DNA of 64,000 bases, from positions 1,532,024-1,596,023 of the forward strand of contig NZ_VANS01000001.1 in assembly GCF_005887615.1 (NCBI RefSeq). The letters run 5' to 3'. Origin of the DNA: Sulfitobacter sabulilitoris. GTDB lineage: Bacteria > Pseudomonadota > Alphaproteobacteria > Rhodobacterales > Rhodobacteraceae. The notes under the pieces are model-generated. The model made no database searches and had not been told where the DNA came from. It saw only the letters and a list, made by a program, of their open reading frames with translations. This document shows, piece by piece, positions 17,446 through 26,492 of the stretch; the first letter of the stretch is position 1; each line of letters begins with the position of its first letter. The translations under genes and the position numbers were made by a program.

Positions 17446-17796
17446 ATGATCATTTACAAAATATTCCGGGCCGACGAATGGGCCCATCTCCGCACCCAAG
17501 GCGAGACCCTGGGCGCTCCCGTCGATCTGGCCGACGGCTACGTGCATTTCTCGACCGCCGGGCAGGCCGAAGACACCGCCGCCAAGCATTTCGCGGGGCA
17601 CGACGACCTGATGCTGGTTGCGGTGGACACCGACCGCCTCGGCGATGACCTCAAGTGGGAGGTCTCGCGCGGCGACGCGCTGTTTCCGCATCTCTACCGG
17701 GCGCTCCGGCTCGGCGATGTCGTCTGGGCGCAACCGCTTCCGCTGAAGGATGGCACGCACCGGTTCCCCGCTGGCTATGCAGAGGCCGAGGGATGA
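17446..17796 (+). CDS. DUF952 family protein
   Basis: A 116-residue cytosolic protein whose start MIIYKIFRADEW and central GYVHFSTAGQAEDTAAKHF are diagnostic of DUF952. Related folds are ADP-ribosyltransferase-like, but no biochemical role is established here. An earlier in-frame ATG at 17434 would add four residues; the family consensus favours 17446. It is the first of four overlapping genes (DUF952, DUF1330, pyrD, arsC), each joined by a four-base ATGA or GTGA overlap, so expression is coupled to pyrimidine biosynthesis at least in this organism. Confidence 0.85.
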   Translation: MIIYKIFRADEWAHLRTQGETLGAPVDLADGYVHFSTAGQAEDTAAKHFAGHDDLMLVAVDTDRLGDDLKWEVSRGDALFPHLYRALRLGDVVWAQPLPLKDGTHRFPAGYAEAEG

Positions 17797-18224
17797 TCAA
17801 TCATGTCGATCCCACCCGCGCGCAGTTCGACGCCTTCAAGGCGCTGGACCGCGATTGCCCGATCGACATGCTCAACCTCGTGGCGCTGAACCCCACCGCC
17901 GCCTATCCCGGCGATCATCCCTTGGCGGACCAGGGGCTGACCGGGGCGCAGGCCTATGCCAACTATGGCCGCGACAGCGCCCCGGTCCTGGCCGAGGTCG
18001 GCGGCAAGATCGTCTGGCGCGCAACCTTTGACGCCATGCTCATCGGTCCGGCGGACGAGGCATGGGACATCATGTTCATCGCCCGCTATCCCACCGCGCA
18101 TGCCTTTCTGGCAATGATCAGCCACCCCGCGTATCGCGCCGCCGTGATCCACCGGCAGGCCGCGGTCGCCACCTCGCGGCTGATCCGCTCCGCCGCGCGC
18201 GACACCGATGGCAGGTTCGGATGA
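17793..18224 (+). CDS. DUF1330 family protein
   Basis: A 143-residue protein with the ferredoxin-like alpha-beta pattern of DUF1330: [16 protein letters not shown] at the start, [22 protein letters not shown] in the middle, and the family ending [20 protein letters not shown]. Such dimeric alpha-beta barrel proteins have no settled function. It overlaps the DUF952 gene by four bases (ATGA) and pyrD by four bases, so it is translated in the same unit. Cytosolic, no signal peptide. Confidence 0.85.
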   Translation: MINHVDPTRAQFDAFKALDRDCPIDMLNLVALNPTAAYPGDHPLADQGLTGAQAYANYGRDSAPVLAEVGGKIVWRATFDAMLIGPADEAWDIMFIARYPTAHAFLAMISHPAYRAAVIHRQAAVATSRLIRSAARDTDGRFG

Positions 18225-19264
18225 GCAGCACGATCGAACGGCTCGGCCTTGCGGCGCTGCGCCGACTTGATCCCGAAACCGCGCATGCACTGGCGCTCAG
18301 AGGGCTGCGCGCGGGGCTCGTGCCGCTGCCGGGGGTCATGACCTCCGATCGGCTGCGCAGCACGCTTGCGGGTCTCGACCTGCCCAACCCGCTCGGCCTC
18401 GCCGCCGGTTTCGACAAGAACGCAGAGGTCATCGGCCCCCTGTCGCGCGCAGGCTTCGGATTTCTGGAGGTCGGCGCGGCCACGCCGCTGCCCCAACCCG
18501 GCAACCCGCGCCCGCGTCTCTTTCGCCTCGCCGCTGACGCGGCCGTGATCAACCGCTTCGGCTTCAACAACCAGGGGATGGAGGCGATCACGCCGCGCCT
18601 CGCCGCCCGCCGGCCCGGCATCCCCGTGGGCCTCAACCTCGGCGCCAACAAGACCAGCCCCGACCGCGCCGCCGACTTTGCCACCGTGATGGCGCATGTG
18701 CGCGACCATGTTGATTTCGCCACCGTCAACGTCTCCTCGCCCAACACCGAAAAATTGCGCGACCTGCAGGGTCCTGCCGCATTGGCCGCCCTTCTCGACG
18801 GCGTCATGCAGGTGCGCGGCACCACGCCGGTCTTCCTCAAGATTGCCCCCGACCTGACTGACAGCGAAATCGCCGACATCGCGACCGTGGCCCGCGACGC
18901 CCGAGTCGACGCCATCATCGCCACGAACACGACGCTGGTCCGCGACGGGGTGCACGACCCGCAGCGCGACCAGGCGGGCGGCCTCTCCGGCCAGCCTCTC
19001 TTTGACCGCTCGACCCGCGTGCTGGCCCGGCTCGCCGGTCTCACCGACATCCCGCTCATCGGCGTGGGCGGCGTCGGCTCCGCCGATCAGGCCTATGCCA
19101 AGATCCGCGCCGGGGCGTCTGCGGTGCAACTCTATACCGCGCTGGTCTACGGCGGCCTGTCCCTTGTGGCCGACATCCTGCAAGGCCTCGACGCCCTGCT
19201 CGCGCGCGACGGCTTCTCGAACGTCGCCGAAGCCGTGGGCACACACCGGAACGACTGGACGTGA
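18221..19264 (+). CDS. pyrD: Dihydroorotate dehydrogenase (quinone), class 2
   Basis: A 347-residue class 2 dihydroorotate dehydrogenase, which oxidises dihydroorotate to orotate at the inner membrane and hands electrons to quinone (step four of pyrimidine synthesis). The N-terminal helical extension (residues 1-40, [21 protein letters not shown]) is the membrane-associating quinone tunnel typical of class 2. FMN site segments are [14 protein letters not shown] and FGFNNQGM; the catalytic base Ser is in [26 protein letters not shown] binds the FMN phosphate. The ATG overlaps the stop of the DUF1330 gene and its own stop overlaps the GTG of the arsC gene. Confidence 0.95.
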   Translation: MSSTIERLGLAALRRLDPETAHALALRGLRAGLVPLPGVMTSDRLRSTLAGLDLPNPLGLAAGFDKNAEVIGPLSRAGFGFLEVGAATPLPQPGNPRPRLFRLAADAAVINRFGFNNQGMEAITPRLAARRPGIPVGLNLGANKTSPDRAADFATVMAHVRDHVDFATVNVSSPNTEKLRDLQGPAALAALLDGVMQVRGTTPVFLKIAPDLTDSEIADIATVARDARVDAIIATNTTLVRDGVHDPQRDQAGGLSGQPLFDRSTRVLARLAGLTDIPLIGVGGVGSADQAYAKIRAGASAVQLYTALVYGGLSLVADILQGLDALLARDGFSNVAEAVGTHRNDWT

Positions 19265-19602
19265 TCACCCTCTGGCACAACCCGCGCTGCTCCAAATCCC
19301 GCGCCGCCCTCGCCCTGATCGACGCCTCGGGCCACCCGGTCACGATCCGCCTCTACCTCAAGGACACCCCCGGTCTCGCCGAACTCGACGCCGCCCGCAC
19401 GGCTCTGGGCGTCGCGGCCATCGACATGATGCGAACCGGCGAACAGACCTTCAAAAACCTCGGGCTATCCACCGCAAGCCCCGACGAGACGCTGCTGCGG
19501 GCCATGGCCGACCATCCCATCCTGATCGAACGCCCCATCGCCTTCGCCGGATCCCGCGCCGCCATCGGCCGCCCGCCAGAGGCGATCGCGGACCTTCTGT
19601 GA
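19261..19602 (+). CDS. arsC: Arsenate reductase (glutaredoxin type), ArsC/YffB-like
   Basis: A 113-residue thioredoxin-fold protein. Cys10 in HNPRCSKSR is the single catalytic cysteine, Arg91 in ERPI is the conserved arginine of the family. True ArsC enzymes reduce arsenate using glutathione and glutaredoxin; shorter relatives without arsenic genes nearby often have unknown substrates. Translation begins at a GTG that overlaps the pyrD stop (GTGA). No arsenite pump or ArsR regulator is near, so a role in arsenic resistance is only a family inference. A palindromic repeat follows seven bases after the stop. Confidence 0.85.
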   Translation: MITLWHNPRCSKSRAALALIDASGHPVTIRLYLKDTPGLAELDAARTALGVAAIDMMRTGEQTFKNLGLSTASPDETLLRAMADHPILIERPIAFAGSRAAIGRPPEAIADLL

Positions 19603-19608
19603 CCCCGG

Positions 19609-19653
19609 CTTCTTTGGGTGGAAAATACTCCGGGGTCTGGGGCAGCGCCCCAG
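19609..19653 (-). repeat. Dispersed palindromic intergenic repeat, copy 2
   Basis: Reverse orientation: CTTCTTTGGGTGGAAAATAC, then TCCGGGG and a stem CTGGGGC, loop AGC, GCCCCAG. It lies between the convergent arsC and MATE genes, nine bases before the MATE stop, a place where it can act as a shared transcription-ending structure. Confidence 0.8.
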
Positions 19654-19662
19654 CCAGCGCTC

Positions 19663-21024
19663 TCAGCCTTCGCCCCGGTCCGCCGCCCGCTCCAGCGCCG
19701 GATAGCGCAGCCCAAGGGTCACGCCCCGCGCGACAAAGGACACCAGCAGCGCCAGCCAGAGACCGTGATTGCCCATCACCGGCATCAGCACCAGCAGCGC
19801 AGCCGCGTAGACGACGAACGACACCGCCATCATGTTGCGCATGTCCCGCGACCGGGTGGCGCCGATGAATATCCCGTCGAGCATGAAGGCCCCCACCCCC
19901 AACAGCGGCGCGGCCATCATGTAGGGCAGATAGGTCCGCGCCACGTCGCGCACCGGCGCCGCCGTGGTCATCAGGTCGATGATCACGCCCCCCGACGCGG
20001 CAAAGGCGATGGCCAGGGTCAAGGAACTCGCGGCGCCCCAACCGCCCGTCAGCAGCGCGGCACGGCGCAGCGCGCGCCGATCCCGCGCGCCCATCGCCCG
20101 GCCGACCAGCGCCTCTGCGGCAAATGCGAAACCGTCCAACGCATAGGAGGTGATCATCAGGAACTGCATCAGCACCTGATTGGCCGCCAGCGTCACATCC
20201 CCCAGCCCGGAGCCGAAGAACAGGAACGACACGAACATCGCCTGAAGCAGAAGCGACCGGATCAGGATGTCGGTATTCACCGCCGCCATGATCCGCAGCT
20301 TCGCCATGTCGAACACCGCCGCCCAGTCGCGCCACGCCGGCACCGCGAAGGCGGCACGGCAAAACCACAGGCCCAGTGCCAGTCCCGACCATTCCGCGAT
20401 CACCGTGGCCAGCGCGACCCCGCTCACGCCCCAGCCCAGCGCCAGCACGAACCACAGGTCGAGGCCGATATTCAGCCCGTTTATCCAGAGTTGCAGCACC
20501 AGCACCGCGCGCGTCCGCTCTGCCGCGATCAGCCAGCCGGTGATTCCATAGATCGCGATTGCCGCCGGCGCCGACCAGATCCGCACCGACATGTAGTCGC
20601 GTGCCAGCCCCTCGACCTGCGCGCTGGCAGGCGCCAGGGCAAAGGCCCCGGCAAAGATCGCCGCCTGCAACGCGATCAGCACCGCCCCCGCGCCCAGCCC
20701 GATCGCCAGAACCCGCGTCAGCAGGGCCGCCACCTCGGCCCGGTCGCCGCGCCCTTCGGCCTGCGCGGCCAGCCCCACGGTGCCCATGCGCAGAAAGCCG
20801 AAAATCCAGTAGACCGCGCTCAGGATGATGGCGCCCAGCCCCACGGCCCCGATCGGCGCGGCCAGACCCATCTGGCCCACCACGCCGGTATCGACCGCGC
20901 CCAGGATCGGCACCGTCGCATTGGACACGACGATGGGCAGCGCGATCTTCAACACCCGCCGGTGGGTGACGGTGGCACCCGACCCGACGGAGGACGCCGC
21001 CGCCGCCGCCGCGCTGTCAGTCAC
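19663..21024 (-). CDS. MATE family efflux transporter (DinF/NorM-like)
   Basis: A 453-residue protein with twelve hydrophobic segments in two homologous halves, the MATE arrangement. Landmarks are ALPIVVSNATVPILGAVDTGVVGQMG in the first half and AAEALVGRAMGARDRRAL in the second. Such pumps export cationic drugs and other compounds in exchange for sodium ions or protons. The start is a GTG at 21024 that overlaps the preceding thioesterase gene by eight bases; no separate ribosome binding site is seen, so it is probably translated by coupling. The first 24 residues are a low-complexity Ala/Ser stretch. It ends next to the repeat at 19609. Confidence 0.9.
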   Translation of the reverse strand: MTDSAAAAAASSVGSGATVTHRRVLKIALPIVVSNATVPILGAVDTGVVGQMGLAAPIGAVGLGAIILSAVYWIFGFLRMGTVGLAAQAEGRGDRAEVAALLTRVLAIGLGAGAVLIALQAAIFAGAFALAPASAQVEGLARDYMSVRIWSAPAAIAIYGITGWLIAAERTRAVLVLQLWINGLNIGLDLWFVLALGWGVSGVALATVIAEWSGLALGLWFCRAAFAVPAWRDWAAVFDMAKLRIMAAVNTDILIRSLLLQAMFVSFLFFGSGLGDVTLAANQVLMQFLMITSYALDGFAFAAEALVGRAMGARDRRALRRAALLTGGWGAASSLTLAIAFAASGGVIIDLMTTAAPVRDVARTYLPYMMAAPLLGVGAFMLDGIFIGATRSRDMRNMMAVSFVVYAAALLVLMPVMGNHGLWLALLVSFVARGVTLGLRYPALERAADRGEG

Positions 21025-21529
21025 GCGGCTGCGGCATCAGGAAATGACCGGTCGCTTGCGCAAAGAGCCGCGTGCGGTTGTCCTGCCAGCCCTCGACATG
21101 CACCGATGCATACCGCCGCCCCGACCGGTTGATCCGCGCCCGCGCATAGGCATCGCGCGGCAGCCCCGAGCGCAGGTAATCGGTCGAGAAATCGATCGTC
21201 TTGGGCAGGCGCGGCAGCCCTCCGGCCTCGAGGCTGGCGGTGTCGATGGTGCCCGATTCGATGTCTTCCCAAAGATACGTCCAACTGAGCGTGATGATCG
21301 CCGTCACCTCGAGAAACGCCGCCGTCACGCCGCCGTGGATCGCCGGCAGCATCGGATTGCCGATCAGTTTCTGATCGAACGGCAGGATTCCGGTCAACTC
21401 GTCCCCGCGCCGTTCGAACTGGATCCCCAGGTAGCGGATGTATGGAACGCCTTCGACCAGCGCGCGCAGGGTCGCATCGCGGCGCTTCTTGACGACCTGA
21501 ACGGGTTCGGGCGTGCGGCGGGCGGTCAT
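21017..21529 (-). CDS. PaaI-type hotdog-fold thioesterase, first of pair in order of the plus strand
   Basis: A 170-residue hotdog-fold protein. The motif PMLPAIHGGVTAAFLEVTAI corresponds to the HGG signature helix of acyl-CoA thioesterases of the PaaI group, and VEGVPYIRYLGIQFERRGDELTGILPF is the preceding strand set. The longer N-terminus (20 basic residues) distinguishes it from its neighbour. It probably hydrolyses a CoA thioester, substrate unknown. ATGA overlap with the upstream thioesterase and an eight-base overlap with the MATE gene make a three-gene unit. The paired genes may have arisen by duplication, though identity is low. Confidence 0.8.
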   Translation of the reverse strand: MTARRTPEPVQVVKKRRDATLRALVEGVPYIRYLGIQFERRGDELTGILPFDQKLIGNPMLPAIHGGVTAAFLEVTAIITLSWTYLWEDIESGTIDTASLEAGGLPRLPKTIDFSTDYLRSGLPRDAYARARINRSGRRYASVHVEGWQDNRTRLFAQATGHFLMPQPRD

Positions 21530-21948
21530 GTGCGGCCCTCGACGGTAAAGGCGCCACTGGCGGTGGCCACCGGGGTGCCGCCGCTTTCATCCGTCGCGGT
21601 GGCGCGCACGAAAGCCACCGACCGCGTGACATGATAGCACTCGGCGCGCGTCGTGATCGCCTGCCCCGGCACGGCCGCGCGCATGTAGTCGATCCGCAGG
21701 TCGATCGTCGCGGTTCCGCCCAGGTTGGAGGGGTGGCACATCGCCGCCGCGCCGCAGGTGGTGTCCATCAACGCCGAAACCGCGCCGCCATGCAGCACGC
21801 CGGTTTCGGGATCGCCCACCAGGTTGTCGGCATAGGGCATCTCGATGACGGCCACGCCGCCCTCCATCTCGACCAGCCGCATGCTCAGCGCGCGGCTGTG
21901 CGGGATCGCCTCGATAAATTGCCGCGCCAGTGTGATCTTGTCCGTCAT
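21526..21948 (-). CDS. PaaI-type hotdog-fold thioesterase, second of pair (transcribed first)
   Basis: A 140-residue hotdog thioesterase. ETGVLHGGAVSALMDTTCG is the catalytic HGG helix and TIDLRIDYMRAAVPGQ the second conserved strand; both are standard for PaaI family enzymes, which release free CoA from small or aromatic acyl-CoAs. I placed the start at 21948 because CAGGAACAGGA lies just upstream and the family begins with such a short leader. It is the promoter-proximal gene of the unit leading to the MATE pump, and is divergent from the first MerR gene with a 120-base spacer containing a perfect dyad. Confidence 0.85.
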   Translation of the reverse strand: MTDKITLARQFIEAIPHSRALSMRLVEMEGGVAVIEMPYADNLVGDPETGVLHGGAVSALMDTTCGAAAMCHPSNLGGTATIDLRIDYMRAAVPGQAITTRAECYHVTRSVAFVRATATDESGGTPVATASGAFTVEGRT

Positions 21949-22004
21949 GCGGTCCTGTTCCTGCCTGTGATAGCGCCCTTTATCATCGCAGCGGGACCAA
22001 AAGG

Positions 22005-22027
22005 GCAAGGGCACCTGTTGCCCTTGC
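22005..22027. promoter_or_regulatory. Perfect 9-bp dyad between thioesterase and MerR genes
   Basis: GCAAGGGCA and TGCCCTTGC are separated by five bases. The dyad lies in the divergent spacer, 42 bases before the MerR ATG. A weak sigma-70-like pair TTGCCC (22018) and TAGCTT (22041) with 17 bases between overlaps its right arm. It could be an operator for the adjacent MerR protein; this is inference. Confidence 0.45.
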
Positions 22028-22068
22028 GGCGGCTTGGCCCTAGCTTTGCTGCAAGGGAGTACCGTGCC

Positions 22069-22443
22069 ATGCCAGACAAGCGTCTGTCGTTCAAAGAGAT
22101 GTGTGCAGAATTCGACGTCACGCCACGGACGCTGCGCTATTACGAATACATCGAACTTCTGCATCCCGACCGCGAAGGCCGGTCGCGCTATTACGGCCCG
22201 CGCGAACGCGCCCGGATGAAGCTGATCCTGCGCGGCCGCAAATTCGGCTTCCAGCTCGAGGACATCCGCCAATGGCTGATGATCTACGAGAACGAAGGCA
22301 CCGAGGCGCAGATGCAGGCCTGGGTCAAGATGGCCGACACCCAGCTGGAAGAGCTTGCCGATCAGCGCGTGCAACTCGACGAGGCGATCACCGAATTGAA
22401 GGCCCTGCGCGACAACGTCGCCTCCGAACTGGGCAAGGGCTGA
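22069..22443 (+). CDS. MerR-family transcriptional regulator 1
   Basis: A 124-residue MerR-type regulator. The helix-turn-helix and wing are FKEMCAEFDVTPRTLRYYE and the following REGRSRYYGPRERARMKLI; the coiled-coil dimerisation helix runs from about residue 80 to the end. There is no cysteine cluster in the C-terminal part, so it does not sense metals. It is a paralogue of the regulator at 22758, sharing FDVTPRTLR/YDVTPRTLR and RARMKLILRGRKFGF/RARLKLILRGKRFGF. Both stand before acyl-CoA dehydrogenase genes, and MerR proteins of this type control branched-chain or fatty acyl-CoA degradation in related bacteria. The ligand is presumably an acyl-CoA or metabolite, unproven. Confidence 0.88.
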   Translation: MPDKRLSFKEMCAEFDVTPRTLRYYEYIELLHPDREGRSRYYGPRERARMKLILRGRKFGFQLEDIRQWLMIYENEGTEAQMQAWVKMADTQLEELADQRVQLDEAITELKALRDNVASELGKG

Positions 22444-22644
22444 CGCGGCCGCCCGTCTGATCCGCCGCGGCCGATCGGGGCACCTTTTCCCAAGACCCAA
22501 GATTCGCCCCTGACGTGCACGGGGCACCGCCGGCATGCGACATGCACCGCCCGAGACTGCGCCGTTTTCCGCATGATTTCGGCGAAAAACTGCTGATGTC
22601 GCGTGAAAACCTCGCTCCCGCCCCGGTTGACCTGCCAAAACACA

Positions 22645-22691
22645 ACGTCACGCGCCAAAGTGACGTGACGTTCAACTTACGTCAACGTCAA
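22645..22691. promoter_or_regulatory. Operator-like cluster of ACGT dyads upstream of second MerR gene
   Basis: ACGTCAC and GTGACGT form a perfect 7-bp inverted repeat with an 8-base spacer (22645-22666), and TTACGTCAACGTCAA (22677-22691) holds two ACGT cores. The rest of the 314-base gap 22444-22757 shows no gene. Two sites 11 bases apart fit binding by one or both MerR dimers. TATCAC at 22701 could be a -10 element. Confidence 0.55.
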
Positions 22692-22757
22692 CTGATGTTG
22701 TATCACGTCCATCACACGCCCATTTGGACGGTAACCTGATCCGAAAAAGAGCATGAC

Positions 22758-23159
22758 ATGACCGAACCGACCCTGACGATCCGAGAGATGTGCGACGCCT
22801 ATGACGTCACCCCCCGGACCCTGCGATTCTACGAAGCCAAGGAACTGCTGTTCCCGATCCGCGAAGGGCAGAAACGCCTGTTCACCAAGCGCGACCGCGC
22901 GCGGCTGAAACTGATCCTGCGCGGCAAGCGCTTCGGCTTCAGCCTCGAGGAAATCCGCCAGCTTCTCGATCTGTATCACATGGGCGACCAGCAACAGACC
23001 CAGCTTGCGCGCACCTACGAGATCGCCCGCGACCGCCTGTCCGACATGGAAAGCCAGCGCGACGCCCTGAACGAGGCCATCGACGATCTGAAGTCCCAGT
23101 TGAAATGGGGTGAAAAGATGATCGCCTCGATGAACCAGTCGCGCAGCGCCGCGGAATAA
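22758..23159 (+). CDS. MerR-family transcriptional regulator 2
   Basis: A 133-residue MerR regulator, paralogue of the product at 22069. The DNA-binding region (TIREMCDAYDVTPRTLRFYE) is followed by a wing with RLFTKRDRARLKLIL and a long C-terminal dimerisation helix (residues 80-130) rich in Gln, Asp and Lys. No metal-binding cysteines are present. It is 58 bases upstream of a large acyl-CoA dehydrogenase gene and is the best candidate to control the beta-oxidation-type block 23218-30865. The operator-like ACGT cluster lies directly upstream, so autoregulation is likely. Confidence 0.88.
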   Translation: MTEPTLTIREMCDAYDVTPRTLRFYEAKELLFPIREGQKRLFTKRDRARLKLILRGKRFGFSLEEIRQLLDLYHMGDQQQTQLARTYEIARDRLSDMESQRDALNEAIDDLKSQLKWGEKMIASMNQSRSAAE

Positions 23160-23217
23160 CCGCGCCACCGCCCCTGCCCATTCCTCACCGTTGATTACCT
23201 CTTAGGGAGAGAGCCCG

Positions 23218-24999
23218 ATGCCCAGCTACACAGCCCCCACCAAAGACATGCAATTCGTCCTGCATGACGTTCTGAACGTCACCGGCAGCACGATCCCCGG
23301 TTACGATGAACTCGAGGCTGATTTCACCTCCGCCATCCTCGAGGAAGCGGGCAAGATCAGTTCCGAAGTGCTTGCCCCGCTGAACCCCGTCGGCGATCGC
23401 GAGGGCTGCACGCTTGAGAACGGTGTCGTGCGCACGCCCACCGGGTTCAAGGCAGCCTTCGAAAAGGTCAAGGAAGGCGGCTGGCCGGGTCTCGACATGC
23501 CCGAACAATACGGCGGTCAGGGCATGCCCTATGTCATCGGCACCGCCGTGGGCGAGATGTTCTCGGCCTCCAACCAGGCCTTCACGATGTACCAGGGCCT
23601 GACCCACGGTGCGGCCTCGGCGATTCTGGCACATGGCACCGAGCAGCAGAAAGACACGTATCTGCCCAAGATGGTCAGCTGCGAATGGACCGGCACGATG
23701 AACCTGACCGAGCCGCATTGCGGCACCGATCTGGGCCTGATGCGCACCAAGGCCGTTCCGCAGGACGATGGCAGCTACAAGATCACCGGCCAGAAGATCT
23801 TCATCTCGTCGGGCGAGCATGACATGGCCGACAACATCATCCACCTCGTGCTGGCCAAGATCCAGGGCGGCCCCGAGGGTATCAAGGGTGTGTCCCTGTT
23901 CATCGTGCCCAAGTTCCACGTCAAGGACGACGGCACCCTGGGCGCACGCAACGGCGTCGCCTGCGGCAAGATCGAAGAAAAGATGGGCATTCACGGCAAC
24001 TCCACCTGCGTGATGAACTACGATGACGCGACCGGCTATCTTTTGGGCGAAGAGCACAAGGGCATGCGCGCCATGTTCACCATGATGAACGAGGCACGCA
24101 TCGGTGTGGGCATGCAGGGTCTGGCGCAGGCCGACATCGCCTATCAGAACGCGCTGTTCTACGCCAAGGACCGCCTGCAGGGGCGCGACGTCACCGGCGC
24201 AAAGAACCCCGACGGCCCCGCCGATCCGCTGATCGTGCACCCCGACATCCGGCGCAGCCTGATGGATCAGAAATCCTTTGCCGAGGGCGCGCGCGCCTTC
24301 ATCCTGTGGGCCGCCACGATGATCGACGCGGCACACCGCTCGGACGACAAGGATGCCGATGGCCTCGTGTCGCTGATGACCCCCGTCATCAAGGGCTTCC
24401 TGACCGATCAGGGCTACGACATGACCATCAAGGCGCAGCAGGTCTACGGCGGCCACGGCTATATCGAGGAATGGGGCATGTCGCAGTACACCCGCGACGC
24501 CCGCATCGCGATGATCTACGAAGGCGCCAACGGCGTTCAGGCGCTGGACCTAGTGGGCCGCAAGCTGGCGCAGGACGGCGGCAAGCACGTGATGGCTTTC
24601 TTCGACCTGGTGAAGACCGTCATCAAGGACAACGCCGGTCAGGATGCCGAATTCGACAAGGCCTTCCTCGATCCGCTCAAAGCGGCCTCCAAGGATCTGC
24701 AACAGGCGGGCATGTACTTCATGCAAAACGGCATGAAGAATCCAAACAACGCGCTCTCGGGGTCGTATGACTTCATGCATATGTTCGGCCATGTCTGCCT
24801 TGGCCTGATGTGGGCGCGGATGGGTCTGGCGGCCAAGAAGGCCCTGGCCGGCGACACCTCCGACACCGCCTTCTACGAGACCAAGCTGGCGACCGGCCGC
24901 TATTACATGGCGCGCCAATTGCCGGCCACGGCGCTTCACCTGTCGCGCATCCAGAGCGGTGCCGATCCAGTGATGGCGCTGGACGCGGCGAACTTCTAA
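23218..24999 (+). CDS. Acyl-CoA dehydrogenase, long DmdC/FadE type
   Basis: A 593-residue acyl-CoA dehydrogenase with the extra C-terminal helical domain characteristic of the DmdC branch (3-methylmercaptopropionyl-CoA dehydrogenase) and its fatty-acyl relatives. FAD-site segments are [16 protein letters not shown] and [11 protein letters not shown]; the catalytic base is Glu435 in [19 protein letters not shown]. The N-terminus [16 protein letters not shown] is typical of the roseobacter proteins. It may oxidise medium-chain fatty acyl-CoA or the DMSP-derived acyl-CoA; the following thiolase and FadB/FadJ genes favour general beta-oxidation, while the DmdB-like ligase at 37359 allows a sulphur role. 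GGGAGAG precedes the ATG. Confidence 0.9.
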   Translation: MPSYTAPTKDMQFVLHDVLNVTGSTIPGYDELEADFTSAILEEAGKISSEVLAPLNPVGDREGCTLENGVVRTPTGFKAAFEKVKEGGWPGLDMPEQYGGQGMPYVIGTAVGEMFSASNQAFTMYQGLTHGAASAILAHGTEQQKDTYLPKMVSCEWTGTMNLTEPHCGTDLGLMRTKAVPQDDGSYKITGQKIFISSGEHDMADNIIHLVLAKIQGGPEGIKGVSLFIVPKFHVKDDGTLGARNGVACGKIEEKMGIHGNSTCVMNYDDATGYLLGEEHKGMRAMFTMMNEARIGVGMQGLAQADIAYQNALFYAKDRLQGRDVTGAKNPDGPADPLIVHPDIRRSLMDQKSFAEGARAFILWAATMIDAAHRSDDKDADGLVSLMTPVIKGFLTDQGYDMTIKAQQVYGGHGYIEEWGMSQYTRDARIAMIYEGANGVQALDLVGRKLAQDGGKHVMAFFDLVKTVIKDNAGQDAEFDKAFLDPLKAASKDLQQAGMYFMQNGMKNPNNALSGSYDFMHMFGHVCLGLMWARMGLAAKKALAGDTSDTAFYETKLATGRYYMARQLPATALHLSRIQSGADPVMALDAANF

Positions 25000-25007
25000 G
25001 ATCCGGC

Positions 25008-25031
25008 GGGTGGGGGTACTATCCCCCACCC
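25008..25031 (+). terminator. Stem-loop after the long acyl-CoA dehydrogenase gene
   Basis: GGGTGGGGG and CCCCCACCC form a perfect 9-bp stem with a six-base TACTAT loop, nine bases past the stop codon. There is no T-tract, so it may protect or attenuate the message rather than end it. It resembles the hairpin halves of the dispersed repeats but lacks their core. Confidence 0.5.
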
Positions 25032-25058
25032 TGTCCCACGCCGAGGAACGTTCCGCCC

Positions 25059-25271
25059 ATGCCCAAACGCTTTCGCCTGACCCGCCGGTTTCCTGTCGCC
25101 ATGACCGAAGACGGCTACAGACGGCTCAAGAAGTTCGCCAAGGAGGCCGGGTTGGACGAGGGCGAGGCACTGTCCTTTCTGTTCGAGAATTTCGACAGCG
25201 TCCTGAACGAGGAGACCTTCGGCCACCGCCTGCGGCTCTTCAATGCCGAACTGGACGACAGAAAACGCTGA
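25059..25271 (+). CDS. Small ribbon-helix-helix-like protein, hypothetical
   Basis: A 70-residue basic protein starting MPKRFRLTRRFPVAMTEDGY. The pattern of a short strand (RRFPVAMT), a helix (EDGYRRLKKFAKEAG), a turn with Gly-Leu-Asp-Glu-Gly and a second helix (EALSFLFENFDSVL) matches ribbon-helix-helix DNA-binding proteins, which bind as dimers, though the fold is inferred from spacing only. GAGGAACG lies upstream of the ATG. It is placed between two acyl-CoA dehydrogenase genes and in the same direction, so it may be a small local regulator or simply a conserved filler gene. Function unknown. Confidence 0.65.
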   Translation: MPKRFRLTRRFPVAMTEDGYRRLKKFAKEAGLDEGEALSFLFENFDSVLNEETFGHRLRLFNAELDDRKR

Positions 25272-25298
25272 CCACACCGGCCGGGGGAGGGCCGCGCG

Positions 25299-26456
25299 AT
25301 GAAAGACACCGGCACCGAGACAGCCACCTGGATGACCGACGAGCACCGCATGCTCGCCGACATGACCGCGCAGTTTATCGGCACCGAATGGGCGCCCCGG
25401 TTCGACGCATGGCGCAAGCAGGGCCAGATGGACCGCGACTGCTGGCAGGACGCCGGCGCATTGGGGCTTCTGTGCCCTTCGATCCCCGAGGAATATGGCG
25501 GACCGGGTGGCGATTTCGGTCACGAGGCCGCCATCCTGATCGAAGCGAGCCGCGCTAATCTCGCAAGCTGGGGCGTGGGCATCCATTCCGGCATCGTGGC
25601 GCATTACGTGCTGGCCTACGGCACGCAAGAGCAGAAGAAACGCTGGCTGCCCAGGATGGTGACCGGCGAATTGGTCGGCGCATTGGCGATGACCGAACCC
25701 TCCACCGGATCGGACGTGCAGGCGATCAAAACGCGCGCGCTGCGCGACGGGAATGCCTATCGGCTGTCGGGGCAAAAGACATTCATCAGCAACGGCCAGC
25801 ACGCCAACCTGATCCTCGTGGCGGCGAAAACCGACCCGGCGCTGGGGTCGAAAGGCATCTCGCTGGTCGCGGTGGAAACCGACGACGCCCCCGGTTTCGC
25901 GCGGGGGCGTAACCTCGAAAAGGTGGGGCTGCACGCCGCCGATACCTCCGAGCTTTTCTTCGACAACGTCGAAATCGCACCCGAAAACATCCTCGGCGGC
26001 ACCGAGGGCCAGGGCTTCTACCAGATGATGAACCAACTGCCGCAGGAACGCCTGATCATCGGTTGCGGTGCCGTGGGCGCGATGGAAGGCGCGGTCGAGC
26101 GCACGATCCGCTACTGCAAGGAACGCGAAGCGTTCGGCGGGCCACTCACACAATTCCAGAACACGCGCTTCAAACTGGCCGAATGCCAGACGCGCACAAC
26201 CGTCGCCCGCACGTTCCTCGACGCCTGCATCGCAGAGCATCTCCAAGGGCGCCTGACGGTGGAAAAGGCCGCGATGGCGAAATACTGGCTCACCGACACC
26301 CAGGGCGAGGTTCTGGACGACTGCGTCCAGCTTCATGGCGGCTACGGTTTCATGCAGGAATACGCGGTTGCCGAAATGTGGACCGATGCGCGCGTGCAGC
26401 GGATCTACGGCGGCACGAACGAAATCATGAAAGAACTGATTGCGAGGTCCCTGTGA
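25299..26456 (+). CDS. Acyl-CoA dehydrogenase, standard length
   Basis: A 385-residue acyl-CoA dehydrogenase with the ordinary four-helix/beta/four-helix layout: [18 protein letters not shown] and [19 protein letters not shown] bind [23 protein letters not shown] closes the acyl pocket, and the C-terminal [18 protein letters not shown] is the conserved tail. The usual catalytic Glu position of short- and medium-chain enzymes in the YGGTNE/YEGTNE loop carries Gly in YGGTNE, as in long-chain or isovaleryl-type enzymes, where the base lies elsewhere in the chain. GGGAGGG precedes the ATG. It introduces a 2,3-double bond into an acyl-CoA; chain length is unknown. Confidence 0.88.
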   Translation: MKDTGTETATWMTDEHRMLADMTAQFIGTEWAPRFDAWRKQGQMDRDCWQDAGALGLLCPSIPEEYGGPGGDFGHEAAILIEASRANLASWGVGIHSGIVAHYVLAYGTQEQKKRWLPRMVTGELVGALAMTEPSTGSDVQAIKTRALRDGNAYRLSGQKTFISNGQHANLILVAAKTDPALGSKGISLVAVETDDAPGFARGRNLEKVGLHAADTSELFFDNVEIAPENILGGTEGQGFYQMMNQLPQERLIIGCGAVGAMEGAVERTIRYCKEREAFGGPLTQFQNTRFKLAECQTRTTVARTFLDACIAEHLQGRLTVEKAAMAKYWLTDTQGEVLDDCVQLHGGYGFMQEYAVAEMWTDARVQRIYGGTNEIMKELIARSL

Positions 26457-26492
26457 TCTGCGGACACTCTCGAAATCCGGTCCCGACCAAAG

